Below are positions 1-5,411 of a DNA stretch of 5,411 nucleotides, piece after piece (the stretch's first letter is position 1; each line of letters opens with the position of its first letter). Below the pieces are notes generated by a model that did not search any database, had not been told where the DNA came from, and saw only the letters and a list, made by a program, of their open reading frames with translations. Both the position numbers and the translations under genes were made by a program. The stretch covers positions 1 through 5,411 of the forward strand of contig CALASN010000010.1 of NCBI GenBank assembly GCA_937888735.1. Reading direction: 5' to 3'. The DNA is from UBA5499 sp002426275 (GTDB taxonomy: Bacteria > Bacillota > DTU084).

Positions 1-1396
1 TTATCTGCCAGACTTCGTAATTAAGTCCAGATTTCACGGGGCAGGCCCGGTTACCCTGCATAACGTTCTCTCCCATCACAGCGGGCTGCCGTCGGATCTG
101 CTTTCTTTGATGTGCGCGCCCTCGCTGCCGTCTTCTGCCCAAACCGTGGCCTTGCTGAAAGAAGAATATCTCGCCTTTCCGCCGGACTATATCTTCTCAT
201 ACTCCAACGTTGGGTATTTATTGCTGGGAGAAGTCATCGCGCAGGTATCGGGCATGAGCTATCAGCAATACGTAAAAAGCAAGCTGCTGGAACCTTTGGC
301 CATGAACCGCACAGGCTTTGAGCCTGCGGCAGGAGCCACGGTCGCGCGCTATCAAGGCGCAAAGGGCCCGCAGCTGAACGCCCCTCCCGCCGCCGGTGGA
401 CTCTACAGCGATGTCTTAGATCTCAGCCGCTTTATGCTGATGGTGCTGGCAGGCGGCAGCCTCTCAGGCCAAAGGATCCTCTCCTCTTCAGCGCTGCAGG
501 AGATGCTGTTGCCCCAGACAACGCCTTTGGATCTGGACATCAAAATCGGTTTAGGCTGGTTTTTGGGAGGACAGGATTTGAATTACGCCGGCAGGATCGC
601 TTCCCACGGGGGAGCCATCAAGCAATACTATAGCCAGCTCACTATGCTGCCGGAACACAAGCTGGGGGTGGTGGTGCTAACCGCCGGAGCCGGCGCCACA
701 GCCGCGGAAGAGATCTCCACAGCCGCCCTGCGGCTTGCTCTGGAAGAGAAGACGGGCCTCAAGCCGCCAGTTCCGGAAAAAAGCAAAGCCATAGCAGCCA
801 TCCCTGAGCAAATGCAAAAATATCGGGGGCACTACGCCACCTCAGCCGGCCTTTTGGAGATCAAACCGGGCAGGGGCGGCCTTTACACTTCTTTGGGAGG
901 CGTACCCATCAGGCTCGTCCCGCTTGCAGATGGAAGTTTCGCGCCCAAATACAATCTCTGGGGGCTTTTTGCCATCTCAGTTCCGCAGCTGGCAAACTTG
1001 AAATTTTCGTTCCAAGATCTGGCGGGCCATCAGGCACTGATCCTTGAAACGAAAGGTGACAAATTCATTTATGGCGAGAAGATAACTCCGACTCCTTTGC
1101 CGGAAGTCTGGCAAAGGCGGCTGGGCAGCTATCAGAGCTTAAATCGCGACGGGAGCGCGTTCATTCGTGACGTGACCCTGGGGGAGGAAGCCGGTTTTCT
1201 CACCTTCAGCGGCTTCCTGGAGGGGGTTGGAAAGCTGAAAGTCGCTTTGCTGCCGCTGACGGAGAAGCTGGCCATCATCAGGGGGCTGGGAAGAAACGCG
1301 GGCGACGCCGTTAGTTTTCAGGATGATGACGTGATGCGCTATTCGGGATATCTGTTTAAAAAGAGCGCGGTAAGATTGAACAGAGGCTGTCCATGA
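1..1396 (+). CDS. Serine beta-lactamase-fold hydrolase (class C / PBP-like), 3' part
   Basis: The frame is open from the window edge (first full codon at 2), so the N-terminus lies upstream; the TTG at 107 and ATG at 110 are internal, because residues upstream of them already match the family. These include the conserved segment LSHHSGLP at about 68-91. The second catalytic motif YSN (YxN) is at 200-208, a GGLYSD segment follows at 395-412, and the third motif appears as SHGG at 602-613, the HxG form common in esterase and peptidase members in place of KTG. The SxxK nucleophile motif normally lies about 85 residues before YxN, hence just outside the window. After about 820 come two similar beta-rich modules (YRGHYATSAG from 821, LGSYQSLNRDG from 1121), resembling the lipocalin-like C-terminal domains of this family. 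The likely role is hydrolysis of peptides, esters or beta-lactams in the envelope; the substrate cannot be predicted. The gene is convergent with the ClC gene, 60 bp away. Confidence 0.9.
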   Translation, partial: YLPDFVIKSRFHGAGPVTLHNVLSHHSGLPSDLLSLMCAPSLPSSAQTVALLKEEYLAFPPDYIFSYSNVGYLLLGEVIAQVSGMSYQQYVKSKLLEPLAMNRTGFEPAAGATVARYQGAKGPQLNAPPAAGGLYSDVLDLSRFMLMVLAGGSLSGQRILSSSALQEMLLPQTTPLDLDIKIGLGWFLGGQDLNYAGRIASHGGAIKQYYSQLTMLPEHKLGVVVLTAGAGATAAEEISTAALRLALEEKTGLKPPVPEKSKAIAAIPEQMQKYRGHYATSAGLLEIKPGRGGLYTSLGGVPIRLVPLADGSFAPKYNLWGLFAISVPQLANLKFSFQDLAGHQALILETKGDKFIYGEKITPTPLPEVWQRRLGSYQSLNRDGSAFIRDVTLGEEAGFLTFSGFLEGVGKLKVALLPLTEKLAIIRGLGRNAGDAVSFQDDDVMRYSGYLFKKSAVRLNRGCP

Positions 1397-1416
1397 TGAA
1401 CAGCCTCATATTTATT
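1383..1416 (+). terminator. Hairpin terminator overlapping the hydrolase stop codon
   Basis: A perfect 8-bp inverted repeat, GAGGCTGT (1383-1390) and ACAGCCTC (1400-1407), flanks a 9-nt loop that contains the TGA stop at 1394-1396. An A/T-rich stretch (ATATTTATT) follows on the plus strand. It sits between two convergent genes and could end plus-strand transcription. The T-tract is imperfect, and on the minus strand the downstream bases are less T-rich, so action on the ClC transcript is uncertain. Confidence 0.55.
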
Positions 1417-1456
1417 GCTACGTTTTACCTTTGAACGAATCCTAAATCAACGCCCT

Positions 1457-3001
1457 TCAATTCGCATGACAGAGGGAGGCCATTTTGCCCCGGATGTCTT
1501 CCTCCCCGGAGGACAGGATCACAAGATAGTCGCCCGGCATGACCTGTGTGCTGCCGCGCGGAACAAGCTCCTTCGCACCCCGGCGCAGACCGACCACCAA
1601 CGAGCCCTTGGGCCACTGAATCTCGCTGATCCTGTTCCCCGCAGCTTCGCTTCCAAGCTCCACGGGAATTTCCATGAGTCCGCCTCTCTCCTGGGCAGGC
1701 AGTTTCCCGTTCTTCTGGACAAACCGCTCCAGCAGAGCCTCATAGATAGGTTCAACTTTCAAAAGATCCGATACCAGCAGGGAGAGAAACGCGCAGGCCG
1801 CGACCGGCAGCATGTGGATCAGCGAGCCGGACATCTCAGCTGTCAGCAGGATTGAGGTGAGCGGCGCTTTCACCGAAGATGAAAGCGCGCCTGCCATCGC
1901 GCAAACCGCAAAATCCGGTATGTACTGGCTTGGAAGCCCCACATGCGTTGCAACGATTCCAAAGATACTGCCGGTGAGCGTCCCCACGGCAAGAATGGGC
2001 ATGAAGATGCCGCCAGGCACGCCGCTTCCAAAGCTCGTGCTGGTAAACAGCAGCTTGACCGCCAGCAGAACCAGCAGCATCAGAATGCCGCCCCGCGCAC
2101 TCTCGGCGAATTTAATCAGATTCTGCCCGCTTCCGAGCGTGAGCGGCAGAAATATCCCGCATGGCAGAGCAAGCAGTAACGCAACGGTGGGCCTCGAAAA
2201 TCCCGGCAGCCTGCTATACAGCGTCTGAAAGCCAAGAAGGACCTTGTTCATCAGCGAGCCGGCAAGCCCTGAGAGAACGCCCAGAGGAAGCAGCCAAAGA
2301 TACAGCGGAAGCGGGAGTTGCAGCACAGACGTAAAATCCAGAACGGGTTTTAAACCAAAGAAATATTTTGAAACGAAATCCGCGGTTAGGGAAGCGGCGG
2401 TCGCGGAAAGCAGGATTACAGGAGAAAAGCTGCGGTGAACCTCCTCCAGCGCAAACATCACCCCGGAAAGGGGCGCGTTGAAAGCTGCGGAAAGGCCGGC
2501 CGCCGCGCCGCCAGTGATCAGGTAATTCTTTTCGATCCCGCTTTTGCTCATTCTCTTTGCCACGGCCTGGCTGCCAGCCGCACCGATCTGGATGGATGGA
2601 CCTTCGCGACCCAAGGAAAGGCCAAAGAAACTGCTTAAAATTCCAGCCGTAAAGCGGACGAACAAAATCATGTACCACTTCATTTTCAGGCCAAAGAGGA
2701 CGACTCCTTCCACCTGTGGGATGCCGCTGCCAGTCGCCATCGGCTCCAACTTGACAAGCCATGCGATAGTCAGACCCGCCATGACGGCGGCCGCGGCCCA
2801 CGGCAGGATGAGGACGGGATAAACTCTAAGGAAGGCGAAGACTTTGGTCGCGGCGTCCGTGCCGTATTCGATGCCCAGACGATAGAGCACCACCAACAGC
2901 CCCGCGACGAATCCGGCCAGAATGCCTTTACCGGCGATATTCCATTTCAACTGATTGAAACTGGAAAGCAGTTGATAGATCCTTGTCTTTGACTCTTTCA
3001 A
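1457..3001 (-). CDS. ClC-family chloride/proton antiporter with C-terminal RCK (TrkA-C) domain
   Basis: This is a complete 514-residue inner-membrane protein that probably exchanges chloride for protons. Family landmarks appear in order: GSGIPQ at 91-96 (central serine S92), GREGP at 131-135 (gating glutamate E133), LEE at 185-187 (E187 aligns with the internal proton glutamate of E. coli ClcA), GSGVPGGIFMP at 325-335 (F333), and IYEALL with Y420 matching the chloride-coordinating tyrosine. Keeping both glutamates suggests an antiporter, not a channel (known family rule). Many hydrophobic helices span about 22-415. Residues about 440-510 form a soluble domain with the TrkA-C pattern (VVGLRRG, then VPRG, then MPGDYLVIL), which in other proteins can bind nucleotides or other ligands; its ligand here is unknown. 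The start is TTG: an in-frame TAA directly precedes it, GGAGG lies 9 nt upstream, and the next Met is at residue 73. The gene has its own promoter and leader, and no obvious terminator other than the shared hairpin at 1383-1407. Confidence 0.95.
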   Translation of the reverse strand: MKESKTRIYQLLSSFNQLKWNIAGKGILAGFVAGLLVVLYRLGIEYGTDAATKVFAFLRVYPVLILPWAAAAVMAGLTIAWLVKLEPMATGSGIPQVEGVVLFGLKMKWYMILFVRFTAGILSSFFGLSLGREGPSIQIGAAGSQAVAKRMSKSGIEKNYLITGGAAAGLSAAFNAPLSGVMFALEEVHRSFSPVILLSATAASLTADFVSKYFFGLKPVLDFTSVLQLPLPLYLWLLPLGVLSGLAGSLMNKVLLGFQTLYSRLPGFSRPTVALLLALPCGIFLPLTLGSGQNLIKFAESARGGILMLLVLLAVKLLFTSTSFGSGVPGGIFMPILAVGTLTGSIFGIVATHVGLPSQYIPDFAVCAMAGALSSSVKAPLTSILLTAEMSGSLIHMLPVAACAFLSLLVSDLLKVEPIYEALLERFVQKNGKLPAQERGGLMEIPVELGSEAAGNRISEIQWPKGSLVVGLRRGAKELVPRGSTQVMPGDYLVILSSGEEDIRGKMASLCHAN

Positions 3002-3010
3002 TTATAGAAG

Positions 3011-3015
3011 CCTCC
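3011..3015 (-). promoter_or_regulatory. Ribosome-binding site of the ClC gene (decides the TTG start)
   Basis: On the minus strand this reads GGAGG (within AAGGCGGAGG), 9 nt before the TTG at 3001. A TAA codon immediately upstream of the TTG in the same frame excludes any earlier start, so this site fixes the start. Confidence 0.85.
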
Positions 3016-3020
3016 GCCTT

Positions 3021-3079
3021 ATAATGACTGCGTAGTAATGAATACCGCGATAAGATTGGTCATTCAGCAGTCTTATTAT
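3021..3079 (-). repeat. Long imperfect inverted repeat: predicted leader hairpin before the ClC gene
   Basis: Read on the minus strand, ATAATaaGACTGC (3079-3067) pairs with GCAGTCATTAT (3031-3021). Inside it, TGAATgACC (3066-3058) pairs with GGTATTCA (3046-3039). This leaves an 11-nt loop at 3047-3057 and an unpaired 7-nt segment at 3032-3038. Together that is about 19 base pairs with small bulges. The structure ends one base before AAGGCGGAGG, the ClC ribosome-binding site. It may be a leader hairpin controlling translation or mRNA stability, or a DNA operator. On the plus strand it is followed after 4 nt by T7 (3084-3090), so it also resembles a terminator for antisense transcripts. Confidence 0.6.
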
Positions 3080-3083
3080 AGCA
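3075..3083 (-). promoter_or_regulatory. Extended -10 promoter element for the ClC gene
   Basis: The minus strand reads TGCTATAAT, an exact TATAAT with the TGn extension, preceded by an A7 run at 3084-3090. No good -35 hexamer lies 16-18 nt upstream, which is tolerated by extended -10 promoters. Transcription would start near 3067-3071, giving a leader of about 65-70 nt that begins with the first arm of the hairpin. Inferred from sequence only. Confidence 0.55.
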
Positions 3084-3162
3084 TTTTTTTCCTCATGAAA
3101 AGGCGGATAACCCGAATTTTACGGCAATGAAATGTTTAAATCCCATGCAACCCCTTGTCAAT

Positions 3163-4977
3163 TCACTCAACTTTGTAAAGCAAAAGCTTGACGTCATACG
3201 CCTGCATGGCCAGAGTACTGTCAACTACCTCATTTGTCAGCAGATCGATCACTCGTGTGATCCCGGGCGCATCGCGATCCAAAACCGCAGGCAAAGGAAC
3301 GGTCCGGGCTTCATTCATGTGGTTGATCACTGCCATAAGGTACCCGTCCGCGGTTTTCTTTTGCCGTACCTCAAGGACTGGATAGGGACACGCAATGTCA
3401 AAATGTCCCCGTTCTTTGCTCCAACCCAACATCTTCTGGATGCCGCTCTCCCGAAAGACGCCGTCCCGCGAGCCATATTCAGAGGTAATTCCCAACAACT
3501 GCGAAATCAGCTCTGCCGGCTCCCGGGAGGCGGCGATAACTTCGCTTCTGCTCCGCACAGCGCTCACTATGTTTTCAGCCAGCGGCAAACCGTATTCGTT
3601 CAGCTCCGGCACTTGCTCCAGACAGATAATCCGGACTGACGAGGGAAGGTCGGCCAAAGCCTCCATGGCGTCTGCCGTAATCCTATTTGTCCAAAGCAGC
3701 AGATAAGGAGTTTGCACGTTCGCAATCTGGTCTTCGGTAATATACCGCCACGGCAGGCCCCGGGCTGCCAAGGCGCAATAGAGCAGAGCCGGACGAGTAT
3801 CTACCTTATTATAAACCGTTGGCTCCAGATAATAATTCTCTTCTGTCAACACAGCCGAAATCAAAGGCTCAGTCTCATGCAAGGAAATTACCCGGTCTGC
3901 GGTTCGCCTGAGATCCAAGATCACCTGCCGGTTAGCCTCCAGCATCACCTCCGTTTTATAGCCATTATCGGTAAACTCATCAGTCCAATCGTTATAATCG
4001 TAATTCGCAGTCTGCGAGCTGCCGTTGAGCGCATCCACAAAATAACGATAGCGGACTATCTCAGGCGTCCCTCTATAATAGTAGAAATTATGATAGAGAT
4101 GTATTTCCGAGTTATAGCCCACCTTCCCGCTGATATCGGTCATCGCTTTAATTTTCCACTGGGGATATAGGGACTCACCGCCATCCCACCCGGCCAGGGT
4201 ACATGCTGTAAGCGCTTTCTGGACGAAGGGGTCAGTGCTGGTCTTTAGGCTGAAATCCACATCGTCCAAGATTGGGAATACGTGCTCTGTAAACAAGTTA
4301 TTATAAAAGTCCACAAACAGTTTGCGGGTGAAATGGATGAAATCAAGATAGCCGGCAGCGGTTTTTTGCGGCGCCTCGATCTCCGACGCTTTTGTATAGG
4401 AAGTGCCCCAAGCTTCGTTAATTCCCTCAAGGCTGCCGTGCACGGCAAGACAATAATCGCGATACACTTCCAGCATCTCCGGCTCTTTCAAGCTGCGCGC
4501 GGGGTAAATCTCGTTGCCTAAAATGATGCCGCCCAGGCGATCGGTCCGCTGCAATAGCTTTGTCCAAGTTCTGGTGGTAGCCGACAGAGACTTGCCTAAA
4601 ATACAATTGTTCAACCTTTGCTCCGGTTCGACATCTTTGCCGATTCGCGTGGATAAGTACGCATCGTGAACCTTGATTTCAGAGCCGTATTGGATATTAT
4701 GAAGCAAAGTGAACGTCAGATCGTATTTTTCCAATTTTTCCAGGAACATCCCTGTCCAGCGCTCTAACTGCGAGCCCGGAGTTGGCGTCGTCCAAGTCCA
4801 GCTGGGAAGCTTGATGTTATCGTAGCCCAGCTCTTTAATTCTGGCCAAATCATGTTCCAATGTAGCTTCATCTTTATTTAGAGCGAAATAAACAACCCCG
4901 GCTTTGAATTGCGCGCCAGCCTGCAGCAGACAAAGGCCGCCCCAGAGCGCCAGAAAAATCAAGAATCTTCTTTTCAC
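3163..4977 (-). CDS. Secreted GH42-like glycoside hydrolase (divergent)
   Basis: This is a complete 604-residue protein. The N-terminus is a Sec signal peptide: MKRR, a hydrophobic stretch FLIFLALWGGL, and likely cleavage after AGA near residue 22; the Cys at 16 has no proper lipobox. Residues about 25-360 look like a clan GH-A TIM barrel: IKELGYDNIKLPSWTW (47-62) resembles the GH42 opening, GNE at 154-156 gives a candidate acid/base E156, and INEAWGTSYT (186-195) followed by the IEAPQ segment matches a hallmark of GH42 beta-galactosidases. YNSEIHLYHN (288-297) gives a candidate nucleophile E291. Residues about 370-500 may be the trimerisation-like domain, and the last 80 residues a small beta domain. 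The length is slightly below the usual 650-700. The expected substrate is a beta-galactoside or related sugar outside the cytoplasm, but the family is diverse. The start is GTG with GGAGG 9 nt upstream. The gene lies just downstream of a CBM9-like protein on the same strand and is likely co-transcribed with it. Confidence 0.8.
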   Translation of the reverse strand: MKRRFLIFLALWGGLCLLQAGAQFKAGVVYFALNKDEATLEHDLARIKELGYDNIKLPSWTWTTPTPGSQLERWTGMFLEKLEKYDLTFTLLHNIQYGSEIKVHDAYLSTRIGKDVEPEQRLNNCILGKSLSATTRTWTKLLQRTDRLGGIILGNEIYPARSLKEPEMLEVYRDYCLAVHGSLEGINEAWGTSYTKASEIEAPQKTAAGYLDFIHFTRKLFVDFYNNLFTEHVFPILDDVDFSLKTSTDPFVQKALTACTLAGWDGGESLYPQWKIKAMTDISGKVGYNSEIHLYHNFYYYRGTPEIVRYRYFVDALNGSSQTANYDYNDWTDEFTDNGYKTEVMLEANRQVILDLRRTADRVISLHETEPLISAVLTEENYYLEPTVYNKVDTRPALLYCALAARGLPWRYITEDQIANVQTPYLLLWTNRITADAMEALADLPSSVRIICLEQVPELNEYGLPLAENIVSAVRSRSEVIAASREPAELISQLLGITSEYGSRDGVFRESGIQKMLGWSKERGHFDIACPYPVLEVRQKKTADGYLMAVINHMNEARTVPLPAVLDRDAPGITRVIDLLTNEVVDSTLAMQAYDVKLLLYKVE

Positions 4978-4986
4978 AGAAAATCG

Positions 4987-4991
4987 CCTCC
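4987..4991 (-). promoter_or_regulatory. Ribosome-binding site of the GH42-like gene (supports the GTG start)
   Basis: The minus strand reads GGAGG, 9 nt before GTG at 4977. That GTG begins directly at the positively charged n-region of the signal peptide. The spacing equals that of the ClC gene, which supports both non-ATG starts. Confidence 0.8.
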
Positions 4992-5017
4992 AAATGAGGT
5001 TTCAGCGTGACGGCCGA

Positions 5018-5150
5018 GTCTACCAGCGTGAGATCGCCGAAGAACCTTTTATCCACCAAGTGTCCGCCCATATTGACGAACCAACCAGCCAGGCTATATT
5101 GGCCGTCGCTGCCGTTAAACTGAATGTCCAACTTAAAATATTGCCTTTTT
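5018..5150 (-). other. Out-of-frame continuation of the CBM9-like domain
   Basis: Read one base earlier than the frame above (-1), this stretch gives FKLDIQFNGSDGQYSLAGW, then NMGGHL and FFGDLTLVD. These match the usual end of CBM9-like domains: a strand ending in N-x-DG, a GW segment, then FG-x-L-x-L. Both frames are open from the A5 run to about 5115, so the shift lies somewhere in 5115-5150; one missing A in the A5 run is the simplest explanation. This frame has no stop until 4874-4876, 104 bp inside the GH42-like gene, so the true end of the protein is unclear. Confidence 0.6.
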
Positions 5151-5411
5151 CCGGCGCGAAGGGCGCCAGCTCATAGTAGGTGACGCCGCCGCTCCTCTTG
5201 CCCGCGGCTTTCACATCCAGAAGTTTAGCTTCTGGCTGACCGTAGGCGGCCAGACGCCGGTAAACATTGCAGCCGTTTTCAGGCAGTCCCACTGTGAAGT
5301 AGTGATAGCTGAGCGGATCCTTATTTTCCGGCTCCGCGTCGATGGCTAAATCGAAGGAATCTGCCCACCACATTCTGTCGTCCGCAAAGGGCTGGTGGTG
5401 GCGATCATCCT
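5020..5411 (-). CDS. CBM9-like carbohydrate-binding protein, C-terminal part, apparently frameshifted
   Basis: The frame is open to the window end, so the N-terminus is missing. The in-frame ATG at 5373 is internal: the codons before it read DDRHHQPFADDR, which joins smoothly to WWADSFDLAID, a pattern typical of CBM9-like beta-sandwich domains (a DD strand, then a segment like GDSxxLAID). Further on, GGVTYYELAPF (about 5150-5190) fits the later YEIAIPW-like strand. Downstream of the A5 run at 5146-5150 this frame becomes unconvincing (tryptophan-rich, no domain match) and stops at the TAG at 5020-5022, while an adjacent frame carries the expected end of the domain. The protein probably binds sugars at the cell surface or forms the tail of a larger secreted enzyme. 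It lies 42 bp upstream of the GH42-like gene, probably in the same operon. A reference annotation might call it a partial CDS ending at 5020 or a pseudogene. Confidence 0.6.
   Translation of the reverse strand, partial: DDRHHQPFADDRMWWADSFDLAIDAEPENKDPLSYHYFTVGLPENGCNVYRRLAAYGQPEAKLLDVKAAGKRSGGVTYYELAPFAPEKGNILSWTFSLTAATANIAWLVGSSIWADTWWIKGSSAISRW

Noticed and set aside
107..112. TTG at 107 or ATG at 110 as the true start of the hydrolase
   Set aside because: The upstream codons in the same frame encode conserved family sequence (LSHHSGLP), so the gene begins before the window.
2214..2801. Minus-strand 195-codon open frame inside the ClC gene
   Set aside because: It is an out-of-frame shadow of the ClC coding sequence, rich in Arg, Gly and Trp, with no convincing ribosome-binding site or motif.
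1415..2822. Several plus-strand open frames across the ClC gene (e.g. 1415-1855, 1812-2228, 2544-2822)
   Set aside because: They lie antisense to a clearly recognisable ClC gene and show no domain-like sequence.
3021..3090. Fluoride riboswitch before a ClC gene
   Set aside because: Some ClC relatives are fluoride exporters under such riboswitches, but I see no crcB-type core here, and the protein has the chloride-type GSGIP and GREGP motifs.
3135..3161. Second minus-strand promoter: exact TTGACA at 3156-3161 with TTTAAA at 3135-3140
   Set aside because: The spacer is only 15 nt and the -10 matches TATAAT at 4 of 6 positions; the extended -10 at 3075-3083 is better. It remains a weak alternative.
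3127..4521. Plus-strand open frames opposite the glycosidase (e.g. 3127-3639, 3712-4170, 4282-4521)
   Set aside because: They are antisense to a well-supported gene with a signal peptide and catalytic motifs, and have no recognisable content.
4904..5176. Plus-strand 90-codon open frame spanning the glycosidase start and the CBM9-like end
   Set aside because: It overlaps both minus-strand coding regions and has no family resemblance.

Overview
This window is bacterial. The reading frames are dense, the Shine-Dalgarno sequences are strong (GGAGG, 9 nt before both visible minus-strand starts), those starts are non-ATG (TTG and GTG), and one gene encodes a Sec-type signal peptide. The species cannot be fixed from sequence alone. 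A secreted GH42-like enzyme next to a CBM9-like protein would suit a polysaccharide-using bacterium, but that is a weak inference.

Layout. (1) Positions 1-1396, plus strand: the 3' part of a serine beta-lactamase-fold hydrolase (class C / penicillin-binding-protein-like) with two lipocalin-like C-terminal modules. A hairpin terminator overlaps its stop codon. (2) Positions 1457-3001, minus strand and convergent with gene 1: a complete ClC-type chloride/proton antiporter with a C-terminal RCK/TrkA-C regulatory domain. All signature ion-binding and gating residues are present. (3) Positions 3002-3162: a 161-bp intergenic region with an extended -10 promoter for the ClC gene and a long imperfect inverted repeat that would form a 5'-UTR hairpin just before its ribosome-binding site. 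(4) Positions 3163-4977, minus strand: a secreted, divergent GH42-like glycoside hydrolase. (5) Positions 5020-5411, minus strand, cut by the window end: the C-terminal part of a protein ending in a CBM9-like carbohydrate-binding domain. Its frame is apparently broken by a -1 shift near an A5 run, and the domain continues in another frame.

Genes 4 and 5 lie on the same strand with little or no gap, so they are probably one transcription unit for extracellular carbohydrate handling: CBM9-like binding or enzyme protein first, GH42-like hydrolase second. The ClC gene follows in the same direction but has its own promoter and leader. Sampled lines suggest the ClC and beta-lactamase half is GC-richer than the glycosidase half. 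I found no tRNA, rRNA, insertion sequence, CRISPR array or phage gene. I found no clear new biological system; the most notable items are the frame break in the CBM9-like gene, the structured ClC leader, and the divergent glycosidase.
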